Assembly (NCBI RefSeq): GCF_004216755.1
Contig: NZ_SGWZ01000001.1
Location: 744,001 to 808,000, forward strand
Reading direction: 5' to 3'
Length of the DNA: 64,000 bases
Origin: Kerstersia gyiorum
GTDB taxonomy: Bacteria; Pseudomonadota; Gammaproteobacteria; Burkholderiales; Burkholderiaceae_B
The notes under the pieces are model-generated. The model saw only the letters and a program-made list of their open reading frames with translations. It had not been told where the DNA came from and searched no databases. Below are positions 16,022-24,098 of the stretch, one piece after another. A program made the translations under genes and the position numbers. The stretch's first letter is position 1; each line of letters opens with the position of its first letter.

Positions 16022-17284
16022 ATTCGTTTTGCCCGCCTGTTCACCAGCCGCCGAGTCGCTCCTCTTTTCCTGCTGGGCATGGCCAGCGGCCTGCCGCTGG
16101 AGCTGACCAGCAATACCCTGCAAGTCTGGCTGACGGTCGCGGGTGTATCGCTGCAGGAAATCGGCCTACTGACGCTGGCCGGTGCTGCCTACACCCTGAA
16201 GTTTCTGTGGTCACCGCTGGTGGACCGCTATGCGCCGCCCGGCCTGGGCCGCCGCCGTGGCTGGATTTTCCTGACGCAATGGTTGCTGGCGTTGGCGCTG
16301 GTCGGCATGGGCCTGCTGTCGCCCAGGGAGTCGCTGGGCACGCTGGCCCTGCTGGCCGTGATGGTGGCTTTTTTTTCCGCGACGCAGGATATCGCCTTTG
16401 ATGCCTACCGGGCCGACCTGCTGCAACCCTATGAGCGTGGCGCCGGTGTGGCCCTGTCCGTTCTGGGGTACCGCCTGGCCAAGGTGGTCTCTGGCGGCCT
16501 GGCGGTGGTTGCCGCCGAAAAATGGCTGGGCTGGAACAACGTTTACATCCTGATGGGTGTTTGCATGGCGGCGCTGTCTGCCGTCACGCTGTTCGCGGTG
16601 GAACCGCAGCGCGATGTGCAGGCACCGGTATCGCTGCGCGCGGCCGTGATGGAGCCATTCCGCGAGTTTTTCGGACGCAACGGCGCCTGGGAAATGGTGT
16701 TGTTCATCATCATCTACAAGCTGGGTGATGCCTTTGCCTCGGCGCTGTCCAATACTTTCCTGATTCGCCATGGCCAGTTCAATGCCGAGACGGTCGGGTG
16801 GGTCAACAACGTCCTGGGCATTGCTGCGACGGTGGTCGGGGCGGTGCTGGGCGGTGCCTTGCTGGCGCGGCTGCGGTTGTTCCGTGCGCTGCTGCTGTTC
16901 GGCGCCCTGCAAGGCGCATCCAACCTGGGCTATGCATTGATTGCCTGGTATCCGGGCGAGCTTGCGCTGATGGTGCCGGTCGTGGCGTTCGAGAATGTCT
17001 GCAGCGGGTTGGGTACGGCGGCATTCGTGGCTTTGCTGCTGGCCGTATGCGACGCTCGCTATTCCGCCACGCAGTTTGCGCTGCTATCGGCACTGGCCGC
17101 GATCGGACGTACTTATATTGCCGGACCCTTGACGCCGCCGCTGGTAGGCTGGTTGGGCTGGCCGGGGTTTTTCCTGCTGTCCGTGGCGGTGGCGGTTCCA
17201 GGCCTGTGGCTGCTCTGGCGGCGCAAGACCGAAATAGAGCACCTGGATACGCGGCAGGACCCGGAGTCGGGTGATCCGTCCTGA
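16022..17284 (+). CDS. ampG: AmpG-family muropeptide permease (apparent ATT start)
   Basis: 420 residues if read from the ATT at 16022. This MFS inner-membrane permease imports anhydro-muropeptides for cell-wall recycling and beta-lactamase induction. About 12 hydrophobic segments are present. Family motifs are FLLGMASGLPLELTSNTLQV, YTLKFLWSPLVDRY, TQDIAFDAYRADLLQP and GRTYIAGPLTPPLVGWLGWP. The first canonical ATG (16079) would cut into the conserved first helix. In-frame sequence before it (IRFARLFTSRRVAPLFLLG) aligns with the expected N-terminus, and AGGAG at 16011-16015 sits six bases before the ATT. No ATG, GTG or TTG exists between. An AUU start, or a base change in an original ATG, is the best reading. 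Confidence 0.85.
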   Translation: MRFARLFTSRRVAPLFLLGMASGLPLELTSNTLQVWLTVAGVSLQEIGLLTLAGAAYTLKFLWSPLVDRYAPPGLGRRRGWIFLTQWLLALALVGMGLLSPRESLGTLALLAVMVAFFSATQDIAFDAYRADLLQPYERGAGVALSVLGYRLAKVVSGGLAVVAAEKWLGWNNVYILMGVCMAALSAVTLFAVEPQRDVQAPVSLRAAVMEPFREFFGRNGAWEMVLFIIIYKLGDAFASALSNTFLIRHGQFNAETVGWVNNVLGIAATVVGAVLGGALLARLRLFRALLLFGALQGASNLGYALIAWYPGELALMVPVVAFENVCSGLGTAAFVALLLAVCDARYSATQFALLSALAAIGRTYIAGPLTPPLVGWLGWPGFFLLSVAVAVPGLWLLWRRKTEIEHLDTRQDPESGDPS

Positions 17285-17290
17285 GATGAA

Positions 17291-17325
17291 AAAATCGCCG
17301 CCAGGCCTTGTAGCCCGGCGGCGAT
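17291..17325 (-). terminator. Rho-independent terminator of the uspA gene
   Basis: ATCGCCGCC and its exact complement pair around a partly paired loop. On the minus strand the stem is followed by six T. It lies between the convergent ampG and uspA-type genes, about 30 bases past the uspA stop. Confidence 0.8.
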
Positions 17326-17354
17326 GTTACGCATGGCGCGTTATCCGGATGGGA

Positions 17355-18245
17355 TCAGATTTCGTCGTCAGCGTCGTGGGGCTGGCGTACCACCAGTACG
17401 TCGCAAGAGAGATTTTCCAGCAGGCTGGCGGCGATGCTGCCGATGGCCGTGCGCAGGATGCCAGTCAGGCCGTGGGTGCCGACGGCAACCAGATCCACAT
17501 GGTTCTTGTAGGCGTATTCGGACAGCAGCGAGACGGAGTCGCCGATTTCAATCAGGATTTCCGGACGCTGGCCGTCCTGCAGGCCGGCCGTGTCGTCCAG
17601 GAATTCCTCGCCGGTCTGCTTGGCAGCCTGGCGGAAACCATTGATGAGCGTCTGGGTGTGCAGTACGCCGGTCGCGGTGGGCAGTTCAAGGGCGTGATAG
17701 AGCTTGAAAGGCGTGCCTGGTAACAGGTTCACCACGGCATCGACGGCGTGGCGCGATCCTTCGGAGAAGTCGGTGGCAACCAGCACGTTGCGGTAGGGGT
17801 GACGCGGACGTTCCTTGACCACCAGCACCGGAACGGGAATGTGGCGCACCAGCTTTTCCACCGTGGTGCCCAGCAGCAGGCGGCCCAGGGTTTCATCCCG
17901 GGCGACACCGGCCACGACCAGTTCGGCCTGGGTTTCTTCTGCCACTTGCAGGATGACATCCAGCGCCTTGCCCTGTTCCACGCGGACTTCGATGTCCACT
18001 CCGCTTTCTGCCAGGTCATCAAGCAGGCGGCGCTCGGCCAGGCTGCGGTGATCCGGCGCCAGCTTGCGCCAGGTGGGCGTGATCAGTTGCGCCGTCAGGG
18101 ACGGTTCGATGACATGCAGGGCGACCAGGCGTGCCTGGCGGGACCGGGCCAGCTGGACGGCGCGGTCCAGGGCTCGGTCACAGCGGGCGCTGAGGTCGGT
18201 GGTCAGAAGGATGGTGCGCTGCGGTGCAGCGTCGGAATGGGGCAT
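17355..18245 (-). CDS. Tandem-domain universal stress protein (UspA family)
   Basis: 296 residues from the ATG at 18245, with GGAGA upstream. Two UspA domains are present, about residues 8-145 and 150-292. Domain 2 has the nucleotide-binding pattern G-x2-G-x9-G-S (GTHGLTGILRTAIGSIAASL). Domain 1 has a divergent version (GVARDETLGRLLLGTTVEKL). Such proteins support survival under oxygen limitation or starvation. A TTGAC-N4-ATCAA box about 80 bases upstream indicates control by an FNR/ANR-type regulator, which fits the known anaerobic induction of many uspA-like genes. It has its own terminator and is monocistronic. Confidence 0.9.
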   Translation of the reverse strand: MPHSDAAPQRTILLTTDLSARCDRALDRAVQLARSRQARLVALHVIEPSLTAQLITPTWRKLAPDHRSLAERRLLDDLAESGVDIEVRVEQGKALDVILQVAEETQAELVVAGVARDETLGRLLLGTTVEKLVRHIPVPVLVVKERPRHPYRNVLVATDFSEGSRHAVDAVVNLLPGTPFKLYHALELPTATGVLHTQTLINGFRQAAKQTGEEFLDDTAGLQDGQRPEILIEIGDSVSLLSEYAYKNHVDLVAVGTHGLTGILRTAIGSIAASLLENLSCDVLVVRQPHDADDEI

Positions 18246-18322
18246 GGAATTGTCTCCGGCAAGGGGGCCAAGCTGAACACGGGCTCTTGACGATATCATG
18301 CCGCGTCGGCGCAATCCGTGTT

Positions 18323-18336
18323 TTGACGTGTATCAA
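18323..18336 (-). promoter_or_regulatory. FNR/ANR-type box upstream of uspA
   Basis: TTGACGTGTATCAA matches the FNR consensus TTGAT-N4-ATCAA at nine of ten defined positions. It is about 80 bases upstream of the uspA start codon, a suitable place for an activator with a short leader. A second such box lies before the gbsR-cyd operon in this window. Confidence 0.7.
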
Positions 18337-18425
18337 GCGCCAGGAACGCAGGGCGCAGTTCCGGCCCTGCCGGGCGTGAAAAATGGCCGGTAGCAGGCGT
18401 GGCTTTAGTTGCCAGATAAGTGAAA

Positions 18426-18458
18426 CAGCCCCGCACCGGTAGTTCCGGTGCGGGGCTG
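18426..18458 (-). terminator. Strong hairpin, probable gdhA terminator
   Basis: A 14-bp perfect GC-rich stem (CAGCCCCGCACCGG with its complement) closes a five-base loop. It is followed on the minus strand by only three T, so it is a less canonical terminator. It lies about 140 bases downstream of gdhA. Confidence 0.6.
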
Positions 18459-18598
18459 TCTTGGTGCTATCCAGGGTGGGAACATGATGGCGGCGCGATG
18501 GCTCTGCCCCTGTCCCTATTTCATGATGCCTGATCGGCGCGCCCGGCGATATGCCAGGCTTGGTGTGGCAAGGCCGGCAGGGCCTTGCCGGGCCAGGA

Positions 18599-19948
<1,350 letters not shown>

Positions 19949-20351
19949 AATGCGAGCTCCCTCTTGGGTAGGCGCAACAATTTGGTGCGCAAAATGGTGC
20001 AAAACGGTGCGAGAGACGCATTCTATTACCAAAAAAGGCTTTTGCGTGAATGACTTACGATAAAAATAAATGGGGACGGATTGAAATCAAAATGCCTGTT
20101 TTGCTAAAAACAGGGACAGTCTTTTGATAAAGACTGGCGCTGCTTGTTGCTGTTCGTTTGGAAATACGGAAAACCCTGTCATGACAATGCGTTGCGGGAT
20201 TTCCCGGGGGGCGTTTGCCGTGTCTGAGCGCTGGCTGGCAAGAGCACGCAGGTGCTGGCGGAGCGGGAACGGACGGGAATGGGAGGGTTTGGGGCGGGCC
20301 AGCAGCCCGGAGACGCGCCGGCGCATGCAAGCGCCGGCGGAAAAGATGGCA
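19949..20351. other. Intergenic region upstream of gdhA with tandem AT-rich hairpins
   Basis: 403 bases without a gene. The half near gdhA is AT-rich and should hold its promoter. Two small perfect hairpins lie in tandem: CCTGTTTT at 20095-20102 with its complement at 20107-20114, and CAGTCTTT at 20117-20124 with its complement at 20129-20136. Their role, as regulator sites or structured leader RNA, is not clear. Confidence 0.55.
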
Positions 20352-21149
20352 TCAGACCAGCGAAAAGTCGTAGTCGATGGTCAAGGGAGCGTGATCGGAG
20401 AAGCGTTCGTCCTTGTAAATGGACGCGGAACGGGCTTTTGCAGCGATGCCAGGGGTTGCGACATGGTAGTCGATACGCCATCCGACATTTTTGGCCCAAG
20501 CCTGTCCCCTATTGCTCCACCAGGTGTAGCATTCATCGGTTGTCTCTGGATGCAGACGCCGGTAGACATCGACAAATCCTTTTTCATCAATGACTTGTGT
20601 CATCCACTCGCGCTCTTCCGGCAGGAAGCCGGAGTTCTTGCGGTTGCCTTTCCAGTTCTTCAGGTCGATCTCATGGTGGGCGATATTCCAGTCGCCGCAG
20701 ATGATGAACTCGCGGCCGTCTGCACGGTTTTCGTGCATGAGGGCATCTAGCCATGCACCGAAATGATCCAGGAACCGGTATTTGGCCTGCTGGCGTTCGT
20801 CGCCGCTGGAACCGGAGGGCAGATAGGCGCTGATGACGCTGAATCCGGGCCAGTCGGCGCGGATGATGCGGCCTTCACGGTCGAATTCCGGCGATTCCAT
20901 GCCGGCCACCACCAGTTCCGCAGGACGCGACAAATACAGGCCGACACCGCTATAGCCTTTTTTCTCGGCGGCGTGGAAATGTCCGGAGTAGCCCGAGGGA
21001 TGGCGCAGTTCATCCGTCAGGTCGGCATCCTGGGCCTTGATTTCCTGCAGGCAGACGATATCGGCGCTTTGCCGGGCGAGCCAGTCGGGCAGGCCTTTGC
21101 GGAAGGCGGAGCGTATGCCGTTCAGGTTGAGCGAGGTAATGCGTAGCAA
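20352..21149 (-). CDS. xthA: Exodeoxyribonuclease III (AP endonuclease family)
   Basis: 265 residues from a TTG start at 21149, chosen because AAGGA lies six bases upstream and the family N-terminus LRITSLNLNGIRSA begins there. The enzyme cuts at abasic sites and removes 3' blocks in base-excision repair. Active-site motifs are NLNGIRSAFRKG, CLQEIKAQ (metal Glu), CGDWNIAHHEIDLKN (Asp/Asn pair) and ERFSDHAPLTIDY (Asp-His). A neighbouring start further upstream would add about 35 unrelated Pro-rich residues. No partner gene is next to it. Confidence 0.92.
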   Translation of the reverse strand: MLRITSLNLNGIRSAFRKGLPDWLARQSADIVCLQEIKAQDADLTDELRHPSGYSGHFHAAEKKGYSGVGLYLSRPAELVVAGMESPEFDREGRIIRADWPGFSVISAYLPSGSSGDERQQAKYRFLDHFGAWLDALMHENRADGREFIICGDWNIAHHEIDLKNWKGNRKNSGFLPEEREWMTQVIDEKGFVDVYRRLHPETTDECYTWWSNRGQAWAKNVGWRIDYHVATPGIAAKARSASIYKDERFSDHAPLTIDYDFSLV

Positions 21150-21488
21150 GCCGTTATCCTTTTGTGCGGGTTGAGGGGAGAGGGCATCATTGGCCCCGGG
21201 TGGGGCAGGCAAGGGTGAAGAACTTCGGCCTAAAGGCCGAAGCTTCTCCGCCACGATATAGGGGCGCCTGCGGCGCCGTATGGATATTGCCTCGCTCGAC
21301 CCCGGCCTGAAGTCCGGGGCTTGCGCTTAGGCACGTGGTCAATTTAACCGATGTCGTCACGCCAGCATGGGGTTTCCCGGTGCGCCGTCATGGCATGGAA
21401 AGCGCATCCGGTCGTTGGCAAGGCCGCTGGTTGGCCGGCAAATAGGGGATAATTGCGGTTTTCATCGCCTATCGCCGGTTTTTCTATC
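21150..21488. other. Intergenic region xthA-pyrE with IS-end-like hairpins
   Basis: 339 bases between divergent genes. Three palindromes cluster at 21223-21319 (listed separately). The last ~150 bases before pyrE should hold its promoter. No coding sequence is seen. Confidence 0.6.
21217..21325. repeat. Cluster of three hairpins, possible IS200/IS605-type end remnant
   Basis: The hairpins are CTTCGGCC-TAAA-GGCCGAAG at 21223-21242, GGCGCC-TGC-GGCGCC at 21263-21277, and CCCCGG with its complement at 21300-21319. Subterminal hairpins without terminal inverted repeats are typical of IS200/IS605 elements. No transposase gene is between them, so this may be a non-autonomous derivative or a scar. 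The identity rests on structure only. Confidence 0.4.
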
Positions 21489-22169
21489 ATGAGCACGACT
21501 TTTCGCACTGATTTCGTCCGTTTCGCCCTGGAAGAGGGTGTCTTGCGCTTTGGCAGCTTTGTCACGAAGTCGGGGCGGGTCAGCCCGTATTTCTTCAATG
21601 CGGGCCTGTTCAACACCGGCCGCAGTGTGGGCCGCCTGGCGGATTTCTATGCGCAGGCGCTGGAAGCGTCGGGCCTGGGCTATGACATGCTGTTTGGCCC
21701 GGCCTACAAGGGTATTCCGCTGGCGACCGCAACTTCCGTGGCGCTGGCCAGCCGTTCGGCTGCGCGTGGCGGCGACCTGGAAGTGCCCTTCGCCTACAAC
21801 CGCAAGGAAGCCAAGGACCATGGCGAAGGCGGCGTGCTGGTAGGTGCGCCCCTGGCCGGCAAGGTGGTCATCATCGACGACGTCATTACGGCGGGCACTT
21901 CGGTGCGCGAATCCGTGGCCATGATCCGTGATGCCGGTGCAGAACCGTGCGCCGTGCTGATCGCGATGGATCGTATGGAGCGCGCCGGCAGTGATGATTC
22001 CCTGGCGCCGCATTCGGCGGTAGAGGAAGTACAGCAGCGCTATGGCCTGCCCGTCATCAGCATTGCGTCGCTGGAAGATATCCTGTCGGTGCTGGCCGAG
22101 CGTGGCGAGATGGAAGCTTATCGTGCCGATGTGCTGGCCTACCGTGCCCGCTATGGCGTGACGGTCTGA
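21489..22169 (+). CDS. pyrE: Orotate phosphoribosyltransferase
   Basis: 226 residues from the ATG at 21489; the frame is open upstream but family similarity starts at TTFRTDFVRFALEEGVLRFG. It joins orotate to PRPP in pyrimidine synthesis. Motifs: FVTKSGRVSPYFFNAGLFNT at the N-terminus, GPAYKGIPLATATSVAL, and the PRPP-binding loop KVVIIDDVITAGTSVRES. The gene is divergent from xthA. The next gene downstream is an unrelated sigma-factor locus 290 bases on. Confidence 0.94.
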   Translation: MSTTFRTDFVRFALEEGVLRFGSFVTKSGRVSPYFFNAGLFNTGRSVGRLADFYAQALEASGLGYDMLFGPAYKGIPLATATSVALASRSAARGGDLEVPFAYNRKEAKDHGEGGVLVGAPLAGKVVIIDDVITAGTSVRESVAMIRDAGAEPCAVLIAMDRMERAGSDDSLAPHSAVEEVQQRYGLPVISIASLEDILSVLAERGEMEAYRADVLAYRARYGVTV

Positions 22170-22411
22170 CGCCTGCCCGGGGTGAGGGCACGGGCGGATA
22201 TCCATTCCCGCGGCCGCCATACCGGCGGGCCGGATTTTTTGCCGCCGCCCATGGTTCACCCATCAGGCGAGCCGGGTAGATTGCAGTGCAGTGGCACAGA
22301 GGCCATGGCTATCGCGGTGTTCGCGCCGCAGCCATGGCTTTTTGCATTGCGTCTCCGGCAGATAAGTGTGGCGTAGATGCGATAGGCGAGAGTTGCAAGC
22401 GTTCTTCAACA

Positions 22412-22435
22412 TATAATTGAGACTGATTTACATTC
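22412..22435 (+). promoter_or_regulatory. Fur-like box upstream of the heme-signalling locus
   Basis: The stretch AATTGAGACTGATTTACATT begins at 22415, 27 bases before the GTG of the ECF sigma gene counting from its end. It matches the GATAAT-hexamer layout of Fur sites and shares the core TGAGA-N-TGATTT with the box before the PhoX-family gene at 49018. Placement close to the sigma-gene start fits iron repression of a FecI-type regulator. The remaining upstream sequence 22170-22411 shows nothing else. Confidence 0.65.
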
Positions 22436-22461
22436 GTTAACACGAATATCAGGAGCTTTAC

Positions 22462-22968
22462 GTGCCCACGCCCGATCTGTCCATGCAGGCCTTGTACCGT
22501 GAACACCACCAGTGGCTGGTGGCGTTGTTGCGGCGCAAGCTGGGGGGCAACGTGGAAAACGCGGCGGATCTCGCCCAGGATACGTTCGAGCGGCTGTTGC
22601 GCGCACCGTCGCCGTCACTGATGCAAATCAAGGAACCGCGAGCCTACCTGACGACCGTGGCGTCGCGTCTGGCGGCTCAGTACTTCCGGCGCCAGGCGCT
22701 GGAGCTGGCCTACATGGAAGCCCTGGCTGCCCAGCCGGAGCCCAGCATGCCTTCGGTGGAAGAGCAGGCGCTGGTGCTGGAAGCCCTGGTCCAGGTCAGC
22801 CGGGTTCTGGAGGGCTTGCCCGAGCGCTCCCGCGCGGTATTCCTGCTGTCGCAGCTGGATGGCTTGAGCTACCCGCAGATAGCGGAGTCCATGGGTATCA
22901 GCATCAATATCGTGCAGAAGGCGATGTCCCAGGCGCTGCGCCATTGCTATCTGGCTGTCTATGGCTGA
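22462..22968 (+). CDS. ECF sigma factor, FecI-like
   Basis: 168 residues with a GTG start; AGGAG lies six bases before it. Region 2 lies at about residues 8-75 (YREHHQWLVALLRRKLGG, AADLAQDTFERLLRA) and region 4 at about 115-165 (LEGLPERSRAVFLLSQLDGL, then YPQIAESMGISINIVQKAM). It belongs to the iron/heme FecI group and would direct transcription of the receptor gene downstream after release by FecR. It overlaps the fecR gene by eight bases. A Fur-like box lies just upstream, so low iron is the likely first trigger. Confidence 0.92.
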   Translation: MPTPDLSMQALYREHHQWLVALLRRKLGGNVENAADLAQDTFERLLRAPSPSLMQIKEPRAYLTTVASRLAAQYFRRQALELAYMEALAAQPEPSMPSVEEQALVLEALVQVSRVLEGLPERSRAVFLLSQLDGLSYPQIAESMGISINIVQKAMSQALRHCYLAVYG

Positions 22969-23965
22969 GCGCGCGCTGTTCGACCCCAGCGATGACCGCC
23001 GCGAAGTGCCGGAAGCCGTGCTCGATCAGGCTATCCACTGGGTGACCATTCTGCAATCCGGCACGGCTGGCGAACCGGAGCGCGAGGCCTGTAGGCGCTG
23101 GCGTGCAATGAGCGCGGACCACGAATTGGCATGGCGGCGCCTGGAAGGCTTGCGTGGAGACGTACAGCGCAGCGCCGCCGGCACGCCGGCACCCATGGCG
23201 CGCCAGGTGCTGGCCGGCGGCGCGCGTGCCAATGGCCGGCGCAAGGCAGTGAAATGGATGCTGGGCTCGGCCGGTACCGGCGTGTTGGCCTGGAGCGCAC
23301 TCTGGCGCATGGATGCTGGCGTGACGACCTTGATGGCGGATTACCGTACCGGCACAGGCGAGCGCGAACACATTACCTTGCCGGACGGCAGCCGCCTGGT
23401 ACTCAATACCGACAGCGCTGTCGATATCGACTTCGATGGCAGTCAGCGCATGCTGTCTTTGTTGCGCGGTGAATTGCTGCTGGAGACTGCCGCGGACAAC
23501 CTGGGGCGGCCGATGCTGGTGCGCACCGGGCAGATGGATATCCAGCCGTTGGGCACGCGCTTTGCCGTGCGCCGGTTCAACAGCGGCGATGTCAGGGTGG
23601 CTGTCCGTGAAGGCGCCGTGGCGTTGCGCCATGCCACACTGGCCCAGGCCCAAGTGGTGCACGCAGGGGAGCAGGGCAGGGGGCGCCCGGCGGGCTGGGA
23701 TGCGATCCGGCCGTTTGAGGATATCTGCGACTCCTGGGAAGCGGGCATGTTGGTGGTCGAGCGCATGCCGCTGGGCGAATTCGTGGATGAACTCGGACGC
23801 TATCGTCCCGGCCGGTTGCGGTGTGATCCGGCAGTGGCCGGTTTGCAGATTTCCGGGGCATTCCCCCTGGCTGATACCGATGCGGTGCTGGCCAGCGTGG
23901 CCGCCATCCTGCCGGTGTCGGTACGCAGCATGACGCCTTATTGGGTCACGCTGGTGCCGCCGTGA
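22961..23965 (+). CDS. FecR-family anti-sigma regulator
   Basis: 334 residues. A DUF4880 segment lies at about residues 20-65 (LDQAIHWVTILQSG, RWRAMSADHELAWRRLEGL), one membrane segment near residues 92-110, and a periplasmic FecR domain from about residue 125 (YRTGTGEREHITLPDGSRLV, NTDSAVDIDFDGSQRML). A C-terminal STN-like part follows. It links the receptor signal to the sigma factor encoded upstream, with which it overlaps. It is a clear paralogue of the FecR at 272-1249, sharing the TDSAVD core and the LGRYR segment. Confidence 0.92.
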   Translation: MAERALFDPSDDRREVPEAVLDQAIHWVTILQSGTAGEPEREACRRWRAMSADHELAWRRLEGLRGDVQRSAAGTPAPMARQVLAGGARANGRRKAVKWMLGSAGTGVLAWSALWRMDAGVTTLMADYRTGTGEREHITLPDGSRLVLNTDSAVDIDFDGSQRMLSLLRGELLLETAADNLGRPMLVRTGQMDIQPLGTRFAVRRFNSGDVRVAVREGAVALRHATLAQAQVVHAGEQGRGRPAGWDAIRPFEDICDSWEAGMLVVERMPLGEFVDELGRYRPGRLRCDPAVAGLQISGAFPLADTDAVLASVAAILPVSVRSMTPYWVTLVPP

Positions 23966-24098
23966 ACGACGTCAGAGTCATTCTCGTTTGTAACTCGGTG
24001 TAAATAAGCGGCAGGTTTTCTTCTTTCGCGCATCAAGCCCATCAGAAGCAGCTCCTGTGAGCTGCCACAGGGCTGATACAGAAAGGGAAGACGCAGGC

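Larger units (their letters stand above)
18246..18598. other. Intergenic region between gdhA and uspA
   Basis: 353 bases contain the FNR-type box at 18323-18336, the hairpin at 18426-18458 and, next to the gdhA stop, a second inverted repeat (GGCAAGGCC at 18567-18575 with its complement at 18581-18589) that has no T-run. No coding potential is evident. Confidence 0.7.
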
